Positions 27,900 to 37,117 of a stretch of DNA of 64,000 nucleotides are shown piece by piece (position 1 is the stretch's first letter; every line of letters starts with the position of its first letter). The position numbers and the translations under genes are program-made. The stretch is taken from assembly GCA_002163005.1 (NCBI GenBank), contig MAAF01000040.1, positions 124,001 to 188,000 of the forward strand, written 5' to 3'. A model generated the notes under the pieces. It did not search any database. It was not told where the DNA came from and saw only the letters and a program-made list of their open reading frames with translations. Origin of the DNA: Colwellia psychrerythraea (GTDB lineage: Bacteria; Pseudomonadota; Gammaproteobacteria; Enterobacterales; Alteromonadaceae).

Positions 27900-28433
27900 T
27901 TACTCCATTAGTAATATAAAAGTAGCTAAGCTCAGCGATAAAAACAAAAGGTAATTTCGACGTTGTTTGGTATCTCTTAGACTCAACCAAACCCCGGTAA
28001 TCGCAATAAAAATGAAAACGATGGCAGTAATATCCGAAACAAATTTCCATGTAGTGCTCGTATACCGACCTTGGTGTAACTCATTGAGTTGGCTAACTAA
28101 ACCAAAATCACTCCTTTCAATAAATAACTGCTGCTCTTCAATGTATAACTCAAGCCTTTTCCCTGGGCTTGGTAAAGATAGTTCTTTATGCCGTATTAAT
28201 TGCTCAAGTGCTTTAACACTCAAAGCGATATTCGCTTCACGTAAGAGCAATTTAATGCTCTGCTCTTCAACTCCTTTAATAGCATACTGACTAGTACTTT
28301 GTTTTGGCGTTGCTTCAAACGTCGTCCTATGATTCAAACTGATCCCCGTTAATGAAAAAAACAATAACAAAGTACAGCAAATTAAGGAGCAATAAATATG
28401 CAGTTTTCTAAGGTGTTTGTTCTTTACTTTCAT
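27900..28433 (-). CDS. PepSY-associated membrane protein
   Basis: A 177-residue inner-membrane protein: N-terminal helix with the LRKLHIYCSLICCTLLLFF pattern, FSLTGISLNHR that typifies PepSY-associated TM proteins, a periplasmic segment of about 90 residues, then two closing helices (about 133-150 and 158-175) after a FVSDITAIVF segment. It is first in an operon with the DUF2271 gene. Family members take part in transmembrane electron transfer or in iron reduction after siderophore or haem uptake; this one is short and lacks a cytosolic reductase domain. Confidence 0.75.
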   Translation of the reverse strand: MKVKNKHLRKLHIYCSLICCTLLLFFSLTGISLNHRTTFEATPKQSTSQYAIKGVEEQSIKLLLREANIALSVKALEQLIRHKELSLPSPGKRLELYIEEQQLFIERSDFGLVSQLNELHQGRYTSTTWKFVSDITAIVFIFIAITGVWLSLRDTKQRRNYLLFLSLSLATFILLME

Positions 28434-28605
28434 AAAATATGACTAATAAAAAAAGACTTATAAAGAGTGGAATTTAGCATTAACAAGTTCACTCAAAGAT
28501 CAATGTTATTAAACCTTGATGATTAGACATTTTGTAGACATTAAGCGGAGTAAAGTTCACATCACAAATACGATTGATAACAATTTACATTTACGACTGA
28601 ATAAT

Positions 28606-29277
28606 ATGATCTTATTAATTGAAAACGACTTGCAGTATGCTGAATCTATCGGCAACTTTTTAACTCACTACAACATTGAACTTGACTATGCATTCAATGG
28701 AATCTCTGCTTTTGAATTAGCGTCAATAAATAACTATGAAGTCATTATCATTAATTATGAAATTCTTAAGATAAATTCTCTAACCTTGTGTCATAAGATC
28801 AGAAATGAACTTTTTATTAGCACGCCCATTATATTTTTAGGTGAAGAAGATAATACACAGAACAAAATCGCAGCCTTTAAAGCCGGTGCAGATGATTTTA
28901 TAAACAAACCATCATCATATGAAGAACTTCATTGTCGTATTAAAGCGTTAGCGCTTCGTGGGCCTCGTAGAGATATTGGTAAACAAACCGTAGCAAAACT
29001 TAAAATTGACTATAACTTAAGAACCGTTACCTGTGATGAAACCACGGTGAAACTTCACTTTCTACAGATGAATATCTTAAAAGTGTTGGTGCAACATTAT
29101 CCAAATATCGTATCACGGCAAATGCTTGAACAAGAAATATGGGGCGAAGAATCACCCGCAAGTTCCCCCCTGAGAACACATATTTATCGCTTACGCATGG
29201 CAATGGAAAAACCTTTCCAACAACCAATTATCGATACCGTTTATGGTCAAGGATATCACCTAGCTCACCCCTTTTGA
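28606..29277 (+). CDS. OmpR-type regulator with a degenerate (pseudo-)receiver
   Basis: A 223-residue protein built as receiver plus winged helix. Alignment by eye to the family shows loss of key phosphorylation residues: the second acid of the acidic pair is Asn (LLIEND), the phospho-acceptor Asp is Asn (IIINYE, residue about 52) and the conserved Thr/Ser is Gly (FLGEED), while the Lys in INKPSS is kept. The DNA-binding domain is complete and ends IDTVYGQGYHL. No kinase gene is adjacent. It stands just before exbB and divergent from the PepSY-DUF2271 operon, so it may control either without phosphorylation. The frame is open back to 28516 (30 more residues); I chose ATG 28606 because the receiver begins there. 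No start has a good ribosome binding site. Confidence 0.75.
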   Translation: MILLIENDLQYAESIGNFLTHYNIELDYAFNGISAFELASINNYEVIIINYEILKINSLTLCHKIRNELFISTPIIFLGEEDNTQNKIAAFKAGADDFINKPSSYEELHCRIKALALRGPRRDIGKQTVAKLKIDYNLRTVTCDETTVKLHFLQMNILKVLVQHYPNIVSRQMLEQEIWGEESPASSPLRTHIYRLRMAMEKPFQQPIIDTVYGQGYHLAHPF

Positions 29278-29410
29278 TCACAATGATTAATTAGAGTAGC
29301 AGCACGACAACCTTTTAGTTTACTTTAAGCAACAATATTTGAAATGGCCTACAGGAAATACCAGATAGGCGTCTAACTCATCAAAAATAGTGAATATTTC
29401 AGGAGATAAC

Positions 29411-30025
29411 ATGATCCCTCAATGGATAGATCAAGGCGGATGGTGCTTATGGGTCTTAATCGCACTTTCTATTATTTCAGTGTCTATTGCCAGTTATAAA
29501 TTAGCACAATTTATCTGGTTTGGTGTCGCCAATAGTCGCTATTACGCACTTTGGTTAGAAAATCTCAGTACTCATTCACTTTCCGAAAGTTATAGCGAAA
29601 AACACAGTGACGGATATCTACTTAACGAGATCACAAATCATGCACTTAAGCAGTCAAAGTCTCATGGTAACAAAGATGATTTTGAAGTGGTGATGGAGCA
29701 ATACGCAACCAATAAAATTGAACAAATGCGTAGCGGATTAAAAACCCTTGAAGTTATCAGTATGACCGCGCCATTATTAGGTCTTTTAGGTACGGTTTTA
29801 GGCATGATAAATGCCTTTGACCAATTAAAGAGTTCAGGCATGCAGGTTGATCCAAGTGTATTATCTGCGGGTATTTCTCAAGCATTGTTAACAACAGCCG
29901 CTGGGCTTATTGTCGCCTTGCCAGCGCTTTCACTTTGGCATCTTTATGAGCGTATGTTAGCTAAAGCGCAACGTCAAATTGAAACCGTTTTAACTGAAAT
30001 ATCGATCAGAACTCAATGGCAGTGA
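29411..30025 (+). CDS. exbB: ExbB/TolQ-family proton channel subunit
   Basis: A 204-residue inner-membrane protein with three spans. The conserved MTAPLLGLLGTVLGMINAF segment (second span) and ISQALLTTAAGLIVALPAL (third span) are the proton-path signatures of ExbB/TolQ. AGGAG lies before the ATG at 29411. It opens a four-gene operon exbB-exbD-exbD-tonB, so the function is to energise TonB-dependent outer-membrane transport, most simply for the haem-type receptor at 23928-25982 and the receptor at 48321-50375. Confidence 0.9.
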   Translation: MIPQWIDQGGWCLWVLIALSIISVSIASYKLAQFIWFGVANSRYYALWLENLSTHSLSESYSEKHSDGYLLNEITNHALKQSKSHGNKDDFEVVMEQYATNKIEQMRSGLKTLEVISMTAPLLGLLGTVLGMINAFDQLKSSGMQVDPSVLSAGISQALLTTAAGLIVALPALSLWHLYERMLAKAQRQIETVLTEISIRTQWQ

Positions 30026-30031
30026 TCCAGA

Positions 30032-30442
30032 ATGAAACTATCAGAAAAAGCTAAAACTTCACCGATAGTGAGTTTAACGCCACTGATTGATGTGGTGTTT
30101 ATTTTATTGATTTTCTTTATGTTAGTCAGTCAGTTCATGCAACTACAAAAGCAAAATGTACCGTTAAGTGCTACAGAAGAAGTTTCTGTCATTGATTCTA
30201 ACAGTCTCAGTATTGGTATCATAAAAAATGAAACGTCCAATGCTATTAGCTATCGCGTTAATAGTATGGAAATGAGCTGGTTACAAATAGACGTATATTT
30301 GCAAGAAAATAAGGTGGCTGAGGTTTTATTAATGCCTGAAGCCAATATAAGCTTGCAAACCTTTATCACGGTCAAAGAAAGCTTATACAATTTAGGCATA
30401 AAAAAAATTAACAGTGAATTTATTGGCTATGAAATTAACTAA
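30032..30442 (+). CDS. exbD: ExbD-family protein, first copy
   Basis: A 136-residue protein with one N-terminal membrane helix carrying the essential Asp: LTPLIDVVFILLIFFM. The rest is a small periplasmic domain. It lies 6 bases after exbB and overlaps the second ExbD gene by 14 bases. With ExbB it forms the ion-driven motor that powers TonB. Confidence 0.9.
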   Translation: MKLSEKAKTSPIVSLTPLIDVVFILLIFFMLVSQFMQLQKQNVPLSATEEVSVIDSNSLSIGIIKNETSNAISYRVNSMEMSWLQIDVYLQENKVAEVLLMPEANISLQTFITVKESLYNLGIKKINSEFIGYEIN

Positions 30443-30845
30443 AAGAGTAACTGCTACGCCGGTAATAGAACCCATGCTGCCGTTAATCAATATTATCTTT
30501 TTATTATTGATCTTTTTTATGGTATCAGCGCATATTGCAACGCCCATTACCGGAATTTCAATACCTAACCAGTCAAAAGAAAATCCTTTAGAGCAGAAAA
30601 ACAACTCACAAGATAAATGGCTTTTTGTCAGTAAAAACGGTGAGTTAAGTTACCAAAAAAACGCCATAGCTTTTACCTCCTTAGCGACCAAGTTTAGTCA
30701 TAGGAAAGAGCTATCATTACTCGCCGATAGCGAGATAACTACAGGGATGTTAGAGAAAATTGCGAAAGAGCTAAGTAAGGCGGGTGTTCAAAACATCAAA
30801 TTAGTCACGCAGCTATCACTTCCGACAAAAAAGGGTGGATCATGA
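30429..30845 (+). CDS. ExbD-family protein, second copy
   Basis: A 138-residue ExbD-like protein. The membrane helix reads EPMLPLINIIFLLLIFFM: the Asp that carries protons in ExbD (PLID in the first copy) is replaced by Asn here (PLIN). The two copies may therefore form a mixed dimer in which only one chain carries the proton-accepting residue. I chose ATG 30429, inside the end of the first exbD; a GTG at 30414 is an alternative. It overlaps tonB by 4 bases. Tandem exbD genes are known in marine TonB systems; the loss of the Asp in one copy is what I see here. Confidence 0.82.
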   Translation: MKLTKRVTATPVIEPMLPLINIIFLLLIFFMVSAHIATPITGISIPNQSKENPLEQKNNSQDKWLFVSKNGELSYQKNAIAFTSLATKFSHRKELSLLADSEITTGMLEKIAKELSKAGVQNIKLVTQLSLPTKKGGS

Positions 30846-31636
30846 ACTGGCAACCAAAGCCTATTGCGACATTAATAACCGGATTAATTGCTACGCTTTA
30901 TTTTAACGTGATTTTCTGCGAAGAAGTCGATAGAGGAGGAATGAATAGCTATAAAACCTTGCAGGTAGTTGATATGAACCTAACTTTTGCCAGCCCCCTA
31001 GTAAGTAAAAACACAGAAAAAAACCAACAAAGCATGCCGCCCGAAGCGGTGAGTAAACCGCCAGAGCCAATTAAAAAATCGCCTGTGCCTGAAGTGCCGA
31101 AACCAGTAGCAAAAATTAAAAAAACAGTGAAACGCTTAGTTGCTGTCCCCGTAAAAAAACCTAAACCTGTAAAAAAGGTCGAGATAGAATTGGTTAAGAA
31201 TGATAACAACGTAAAGACTAACGAAAAGGATGTTGAAAAGAACCGTAAACCTACTGCCATTGAAAATAGTAGCGAGTTATCGCCCCCCTCCTCTATTGTT
31301 AAAAATACCACTAGTATTGAAAGCTTTCAAAGGGCTGGCGTGAAATCAGCTATGCAGACATACATGGCCCAAGTGCGTGATTATATTGCCAAACAAAAGC
31401 AATATCCTAAAGAAGCCAAAATTAGAAGACAGCAAGGGAATGTGACCATCAGCTTTATTATTGATGCCGATGGGCGGGTATCAGCCCCTAAAATAGTCAA
31501 GTCTTGCAAAAGTCGATATATTAACAAGAGCGTAAAAATATTACTTTCAAAACTTCGGTTTGATGTAGCGCCAGAAGCGATAAGACATCAATTCCCTAAA
31601 ACGGTGTTATTAGAAGTGAACTATCAATTTAGCTAA
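30842..31636 (+). CDS. tonB: TonB energy-transducing protein
   Basis: A 264-residue protein with one N-terminal membrane span (about 8-25), a long Pro/Lys-rich linker (about 60-120, with repeated KPxPV blocks), and a C-terminal TonB domain (about 175-264). The domain has QKQYPKEAKIRRQQGNVTISF, the usual YPxxA signature. It is the last gene of the exbB-exbD-exbD-tonB operon and overlaps the gene before it. A poly-C stretch follows within 50 bases of the stop but no clear terminator was seen. Confidence 0.9.
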   Translation: MNWQPKPIATLITGLIATLYFNVIFCEEVDRGGMNSYKTLQVVDMNLTFASPLVSKNTEKNQQSMPPEAVSKPPEPIKKSPVPEVPKPVAKIKKTVKRLVAVPVKKPKPVKKVEIELVKNDNNVKTNEKDVEKNRKPTAIENSSELSPPSSIVKNTTSIESFQRAGVKSAMQTYMAQVRDYIAKQKQYPKEAKIRRQQGNVTISFIIDADGRVSAPKIVKSCKSRYINKSVKILLSKLRFDVAPEAIRHQFPKTVLLEVNYQFS

Positions 31637-31792
31637 CAGTATTAAGTATCACAGTAGCTAAAACATTTCCCCTCCCCCCCCTTATCGGTAGAGTTAGCTA
31701 GCCTTTTATTAGTGACATAAATTAGACCTGAACGGCACTATAATATTTTTCCTTTCAATCCCGCTATCCGCCACAATACACTGGATCACCAC

Positions 31793-32911
31793 ATGAAAAA
31801 TTTCAAGATTAAGCCAAGGACTGCAATAATCGCCTTTGTCACACTTATTAGCTCTTTCATCATTTTAGCGACATCCCCGACCCAAGAGTTATCTGCACAA
31901 ACAGAAAAAGTGTTATCTGTGAGTGTTATTGATGTGTCACCACAAGAATTTACACCAAGCTATCAAGCCTTTGGAAGAATTGAATCCCCTCGCCTATTAT
32001 TATTGACTGCTCAAGTTGAAGGAGAAGTAAAGTATGTTAATAAAGCATTTATTGAAGGTGGCCAGCTTATAAAAGGCGATATAATCTATCAAATAGATGA
32101 AAGTGATTATCAGTACAAGTTAAACCAACGTCAAAGTGATTTGAAAATAGCACAAGCTAATTTACAGCTTGAGCTTGGTGAGCAAAAAGTTGCAGAAAGA
32201 GAATATCAGCAAATTAGTGGTGATTTCGGTGGTGAAAACATCATTTTGCAAAAGTCATTAATGTTGCGTCAACCACAATTAGAGACAGCAAAAGCTAATG
32301 TTACTATCGCACAAAGTAATGTGAACCTTGCTAAAAAAAACCTGCAAAGATGTACCGTTGTCAGTAGCAGTGACTTTACTGTATTAACAAAAGTAATTTA
32401 TCAAGGAAGTTATGTTAATAAAGGCGATAGTTTAGGAGAACTAGCACAACTTTCAATACTACGGGTTTCACTCGCTGTCCCCAGTGATATTGCAACACTG
32501 CTGCGCATTAACCAAGTAGTTAATATTTCAGCTGATAGTCATAAAAATCATCAAGCAGTGGTCTCACAATTATCGTCAAATTTACATGCGAACAGTCAAT
32601 TACAGCAAGTTTATCTGAGCATTAAAAACCCAAGAAAATCCTTCATATTGGGGGAGTTCATTGCTGCCGACTTAAAGTTACTACCACAAAAAAACACCCT
32701 TAAACTACCCCTGAGTTCGATTGACGATGATATCTTCTGGATTGTAGACAAAAACAAAAAACTCTCGGCAAAAGCCGCTAAAATTATTTGGCAAAACGAG
32801 CGCTATGTCATCGTTAATAATAATGTTGCAGAAGGTGAGTCCATCGTTACCAGTGCAATAACTGGAGCAAAAGAAGGCATGCTCGCTAATATTGTGTTGG
32901 GAGTTTTGTAA
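31793..32911 (+). CDS. RND efflux periplasmic adaptor (HlyD/MFP family)
   Basis: A 372-residue membrane-fusion protein: N-terminal membrane anchor or signal (about 11-30), lipoyl/barrel-sandwich half motifs (RLLLLTAQVEGEVKYVNKAFIEGGQLIKGD and the later TKVIYQGSYVNKGD), a coiled-coil hairpin between them, and a beta-barrel C-terminal part. It bridges an inner-membrane RND pump to an outer-membrane channel. The stop overlaps the start of the RND pump gene by one base, so they are an operon. No TolC-type gene is in this operon, so a channel encoded elsewhere must be used. Confidence 0.87.
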   Translation: MKNFKIKPRTAIIAFVTLISSFIILATSPTQELSAQTEKVLSVSVIDVSPQEFTPSYQAFGRIESPRLLLLTAQVEGEVKYVNKAFIEGGQLIKGDIIYQIDESDYQYKLNQRQSDLKIAQANLQLELGEQKVAEREYQQISGDFGGENIILQKSLMLRQPQLETAKANVTIAQSNVNLAKKNLQRCTVVSSSDFTVLTKVIYQGSYVNKGDSLGELAQLSILRVSLAVPSDIATLLRINQVVNISADSHKNHQAVVSQLSSNLHANSQLQQVYLSIKNPRKSFILGEFIAADLKLLPQKNTLKLPLSSIDDDIFWIVDKNKKLSAKAAKIIWQNERYVIVNNNVAEGESIVTSAITGAKEGMLANIVLGVL

Positions 32912-35900
32912 TGACTCAAAAGAACGTAATATCAAATAAAAGCATGCTGTCAGCACCTTCTATTTGGATGATTGACAATCCCATTGCCTCAAGTTTATTA
33001 ACCGTTGCAATTATTATTCTCGGATTAATGTCGTTTAATAGTATTAACCAAGAAAGTAGCCCTTCTTTTCAAATTGATGAAATTTTAATAACAGCGAGCT
33101 ATCCCGGAGCTACGCCGAAAGATATTGAGCAAGGCATCATTTTAAGCATTGAACATCAGTTAAGAGACAACCCTAATATTGACCGAATAAGTGCCAATGC
33201 CTATGAAGGTTCAGCTGAAATAACCTTAGCGTTAATTGAAGGTGTTAATCCTGACACTATTCTGTCCCAAGTTAAAAATAGTGTCGATGGTATTAATAGT
33301 TTCCCCGCTGAAATGGAAAACCCAACGGTTACTTTTGTTGAAGAGCTAGACAGTATTGTTGAAATTGGACTGCATGGTAACTTATCAGAATTGCTGCTTT
33401 ACCGTGAAGCCTCTCAACTAAAACAGAACATGCTTGACGCACTTGATTTAGCAAAGATTGATATTCAAGGAGCACGTTCCCCTGAAATGGTGATTGAACT
33501 TAATCAAGCAAAATTACGCCAATATCAGCTCACTTTAGCGCAAGTATTAGCAAAAGTTAAATCATCAGTTACCGATGTACCTGCGGGAAGCATTAATACT
33601 CAAGGTGGTGAGATTTTAATTCGAACCTTAGGTCGAAAAGAATTATCTGAGCAGTTTTCAGACATAACTATTATTAATGACGACAGTGGCAACAGAGTTA
33701 CACTCGCTGACATCGCAACGATTAGTGATAGTTTTCAAGGACAAACGAGACCCTTTAAAGTTAATAGTGAAGCCGGGTTAGAGCTAAAGGTTTATCAAAA
33801 TAAAAGCAGCAAACCGATAGATATAAGCAATGATATTCAAGACTTTATAGCTGACTACCAATCAGAAATTCCACTTGGCTTAACATTAACAATACTGCAA
33901 GATGAGTCTAAGCCTTTTAGCCAGCGCATTAATTTATTAACCAGTAACGGGCTTATTGGCATGCTATTGGTTATCTTGGTGTTGTCACTTTTTCTCGATT
34001 TAAGATTAGCTTTCTGGGTAAGTATGGGCATACCTATTTCTATTGTTGGTACTTTAGGTCTTATGCCAATACTCAATATTCCTATCAACATGATCACGCT
34101 CTTTGCTTTTGTCATTACCTTAGGAATACTGGTTGATGATGCTGTTATTGTTGCCGAAAACATTTACCTGAAAGTACAACAAGGTATCGCTATGGAGATT
34201 GCCCTTAAAGAGGGAGTAACAGAAATGACTTTACCTGTGGTATTTTCAGTGGCTACCAATATTATTGCGTTTATTCCATTGTTTTATGTGCCAGGCGAAC
34301 TTGGTGTTATGTATAAACCCATGACTTTATTAATTTTTGCCATTTTCATCGTCTCGCTTATTGAAGCATTACTGATTTTACCTCTTCATTTAAGACATAT
34401 TGATAAGCCAATGCGTTTTCGTGTTATATCTCGCGTTCAAGCTTATTGCTTTAACCGCTTCGACACCTTTAAAACTAAAGTTTATGCTCCTTGGTTACGT
34501 GCCAGTTGCAATAATCCTGTCACGGTAATCATCATCTTTGTATCACTCTCTACGCTTGTTTTTTCATGGGTTTATAGTGGACGAGTTGACTCAAGCTTTG
34601 TACCTAAAATTGAATCGACTCGCATTGATGCCGAAGTTGAATTCCCAACAGGCGCACCGTTAAAAGATAAGATCAATATTATTAATTATATAGAACGTGC
34701 CGGAATCAAGGCTATTGAAAGCCTAAATGCGCAGGACGATTATACTTTTCGCATGCAAGAGATTGGTTCAAGTAGCGGCTCGTCTACCTTTATGATAGTC
34801 CCAGATGATCAACGAACATTCACTGCAAAAGACTTTGTTAATACATGGCGAACGAATATTGGTGAAGTTCCAGGAATCAAATCGATTTTCTTTGATTATC
34901 AAGTAGGTCCCGGTGGCGGTAAAGAGCTTGTGATTGAGTTAGGACACAAAAATACTGAAACATTAACCCTTGCTGCCAATGAATTAATGAATGGACTAAA
35001 TAGAATATCAGGCGTTACTGACATTGATAGCGCTCTTATGGATGGCAAACTCCAATATAATCTTACACCAACGCCCTTAGGAAAAAACCTAGGCTTTACA
35101 AGTGACAGCTTAGGAGAGTTGATTCGATTACGCTTTTTTGGTGGCGAAGCAATTCGACAAATAGTTGCTGGTGATGAAGTTAAAGTAAGAGTTATGATGC
35201 AAAGAAGTCAGCAATATTATGCCAATCGACTCAGTCAATTAATCATCTCAGCGCCTAATGGTGATATGGTTGAATTAGGACAAGTTGCTAATATTACCTC
35301 CACTAAGGCTGCCACAAGTATTAACCGCGTTGATGGCATTCAATTAGTGGAAGTTACCGCCAGTATATTGCGCCAAGTGGCCAGTGCTTCTTTAATACTC
35401 AATACCGTCGAAGAAGGCTTATTAACCAAGTTAAGTGCCAAGTACCCTGAACTTGATGTAGAGCTTGGTGGTGAGGCGCGAATTGAGTCAAAAGTTAATA
35501 CCGGAATAATAAAAGGTATAGGCCTCTCGTTCGCCCTCATTTTTGCCATGTTAGCGATAATTTTCCGTAACTACCTTGACGCTATTTTAGTACTACTTAT
35601 TATCCCATTTTGTTTAGCCGCAGCTATGTTAGGACATATTGTGATGGGTTATTCGTTTAGCGTGATGAGTTTATTTGGCATGATTGCACTTTCAGGTTTA
35701 GTCATTAATGGCTCATTTGTTATGTTGCTTAAAGTTAAAACTTTTATAAAAGACGGTATGGATTATAAAGAGGCGGTAATGGAAGCATCGTTGAACCGTT
35801 TTCGACCTGTAGTATTAACGGCAGTAACAACAGCCGCTGGTTTGTTTCCCATGTTATTTGAAACATCGACACAGGCATTGTATTTAGTGCCTATGGTTAT

Positions 35901-36057
35901 TAGTTTAAGCTTTGGTTCAGTATTTTCTATTGCCACAATTTTATTGCTAAGCCCGGCAATGTTTACATTGTCAGAGCAGTTAAAAGCCAAACAAAATAAG
36001 GCTGAATCACTAACAAAGCCTAGTATAAATCCGTCCAGATTAAGAGCATTAGGTTAG
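32911..36057 (+). CDS. RND-family efflux permease (HAE1-like)
   Basis: A 1048-residue inner-membrane pump with 12 spans and two large periplasmic loops, the usual RND length. TASYPGATPKDIEQGI near the N-terminus and GILVDDAVIVAENIY in the fourth span are family signatures. The fourth-span motif resembles drug/lipid pumps of the AcrB branch rather than metal pumps, but the sequence is closer in style to the divergent marine RND proteins of unknown substrate. It is translationally coupled to the adaptor gene. A hairpin follows the stop at 36097-36132. Confidence 0.87.
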   Translation: MTQKNVISNKSMLSAPSIWMIDNPIASSLLTVAIIILGLMSFNSINQESSPSFQIDEILITASYPGATPKDIEQGIILSIEHQLRDNPNIDRISANAYEGSAEITLALIEGVNPDTILSQVKNSVDGINSFPAEMENPTVTFVEELDSIVEIGLHGNLSELLLYREASQLKQNMLDALDLAKIDIQGARSPEMVIELNQAKLRQYQLTLAQVLAKVKSSVTDVPAGSINTQGGEILIRTLGRKELSEQFSDITIINDDSGNRVTLADIATISDSFQGQTRPFKVNSEAGLELKVYQNKSSKPIDISNDIQDFIADYQSEIPLGLTLTILQDESKPFSQRINLLTSNGLIGMLLVILVLSLFLDLRLAFWVSMGIPISIVGTLGLMPILNIPINMITLFAFVITLGILVDDAVIVAENIYLKVQQGIAMEIALKEGVTEMTLPVVFSVATNIIAFIPLFYVPGELGVMYKPMTLLIFAIFIVSLIEALLILPLHLRHIDKPMRFRVISRVQAYCFNRFDTFKTKVYAPWLRASCNNPVTVIIIFVSLSTLVFSWVYSGRVDSSFVPKIESTRIDAEVEFPTGAPLKDKINIINYIERAGIKAIESLNAQDDYTFRMQEIGSSSGSSTFMIVPDDQRTFTAKDFVNTWRTNIGEVPGIKSIFFDYQVGPGGGKELVIELGHKNTETLTLAANELMNGLNRISGVTDIDSALMDGKLQYNLTPTPLGKNLGFTSDSLGELIRLRFFGGEAIRQIVAGDEVKVRVMMQRSQQYYANRLSQLIISAPNGDMVELGQVANITSTKAATSINRVDGIQLVEVTASILRQVASASLILNTVEEGLLTKLSAKYPELDVELGGEARIESKVNTGIIKGIGLSFALIFAMLAIIFRNYLDAILVLLIIPFCLAAAMLGHIVMGYSFSVMSLFGMIALSGLVINGSFVMLLKVKTFIKDGMDYKEAVMEASLNRFRPVVLTAVTTAAGLFPMLFETSTQALYLVPMVISLSFGSVFSIATILLLSPAMFTLSEQLKAKQNKAESLTKPSINPSRLRALG

Positions 36058-36096
36058 AATAACTAAATTAGAAATATCACTCAAAATATGAAAAAG

Positions 36097-36132
36097 ATAT
36101 TAAGTAATCACGTAAAAGTTATTACTTAATAT
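36097..36132. terminator. AT-rich hairpin after the RND operon
   Basis: ATATTAAGTAAT (36097-36108) and its exact reverse complement (36121-36132) form a 12-bp stem with a 12-base loop, 40 bases past the stop. It is weak in GC but well placed as a terminator. Confidence 0.5.
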
Positions 36133-36242
36133 TGCACTTCACCTAAAATAGTACCTACAGAACAAGAGTTTATAGATGTTTTCAACGTAAACATTGTACA
36201 AACACATTGTTACCATTTTAAAAGTTACTTTCCGAAAAATTG

Positions 36243-36273
36243 TTTTATAATTTATTAATAATAAATTATAAAA
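36243..36273. repeat. Long perfect AT-only palindrome
   Basis: Two 14-base arms made only of A and T (36243-36256 and 36260-36273) are exact inverted copies with a 3-base spacer. It lies in a 435-base gap (36058-36492) between the RND operon and the TerB-like gene that otherwise holds only the hairpin above and a 17-codon frame. Confidence 0.6.
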
Positions 36274-36326
36274 TAACTGACGTTATCAACGGTCTATTGA
36301 AAGACAGTGTATAAACGGAATTCAAT

Positions 36327-36380
36327 ATGAATAAAAATTTTATAGCGTTATTTTTTATAACGGCAATTATATACTCATAA
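36327..36380 (+). CDS. Possible 17-residue mini-ORF or truncated signal peptide
   Basis: An ATG with GGAA upstream starts MNKNFIALFFITAIIYS and then stops. The composition (two Lys/Asn-type residues followed by a hydrophobic core) is that of a Sec signal peptide without a mature protein, so it may be the relic of a deleted exported protein or a small hydrophobic peptide. Support is limited to the reading frame. Confidence 0.25.
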   Translation: MNKNFIALFFITAIIYS

Positions 36381-36492
36381 TCAGGGTGAACTGCGTATCT
36401 ACCTTTGTAAGGTATTATCATTAACATTGTAGAACCCATTGATAGAAATGGCTAAGAGCCTAGTGCAGGTTTCCAACAAATAAGGAACAAAC

Positions 36493-36945
36493 ATGTTAGC
36501 AAAACTTAAACACTTTTTTAGCCAAGAGCTAAAGATTAATGATCAGGAAGATACACAAGATAAAATTCCGTTAGCTGCAGCTACATTGCTAATAGAAGTA
36601 AATAGGGCAAGTTTAGATAAATCGTCAGTTGAGCAGCAGGCAATTAAAGCGGTGCTGGTGAAGTCTTTTAATCTATCTGAACAAAAAATTGATTCTCTCG
36701 TTGAACATGCAACAGCACAAGATGAAGATGTCACTTCACTTTACCCGTTTATTAAACTCATTAACAAACATTATAGTGAGGAACAACGCATTGAATTGGT
36801 GAAAACACTCTGGCAAGTAGCATTAGCCGATCAAGAGATTAGTATTTATGAAGAGCATACTATTCGAAAAATTTCAGATTTAATTTATGTATCTCACAGT
36901 GATTTTATTAAAACAAAATTATCAGTATTAGAACGAAACGCTTAA
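36493..36945 (+). CDS. TerB-family (TerB-like) protein
   Basis: A 150-residue all-helical cytoplasmic protein. IPLAAATLLIEVNRASLDKSS and LVKTLWQVALADQEISIYEEHTIRKISDL are the two conserved halves of TerB-like domains, including the acidic residues thought to bind metal. AAGGAA precedes the ATG. In ter operons TerB is linked to tellurite resistance and stress, but lone chromosomal TerB-like genes such as this are widespread and of unknown role. It is a single gene, convergent with the metal-efflux cluster. Confidence 0.82.
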   Translation: MLAKLKHFFSQELKINDQEDTQDKIPLAAATLLIEVNRASLDKSSVEQQAIKAVLVKSFNLSEQKIDSLVEHATAQDEDVTSLYPFIKLINKHYSEEQRIELVKTLWQVALADQEISIYEEHTIRKISDLIYVSHSDFIKTKLSVLERNA

Positions 36946-37081
36946 TTGTATATTGTTGCTTCATCAATGTTCTGGATTATCTCCTGCCATAACAAGTAGC
37001 GTTGCGGTCACATGCTATATAACAAATTAAGTGGCCGTAAGCGTTTACATCACACCCTTTTGCTATAAACACTTATCGGGA

Positions 37082-37106
37082 CGCCCCTTTTAGCAAAAAA
37101 GGGGCG
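37082..37106. terminator. Terminator at the end of the metal-efflux cluster
   Basis: CGCCCCTTTT (37082-37091) and AAAAGGGGCG (37097-37106) form a perfect 10-bp stem with a 5-base loop. It lies 11 bases after the last gene of the minus-strand cluster and between convergent units. Confidence 0.85.
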
Positions 37107-37117
37107 AAGCACTTACA

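Noticed and set aside
31660-31690. C-rich run after tonB as a terminator
   Set aside because: It has no matching G-rich arm, so no stem can form.
36460-36945. A tellurite-resistance (ter) operon
   Set aside because: Only one TerB-like gene is present; no terC, terD or terZ-type genes are near, so no resistance operon can be claimed.
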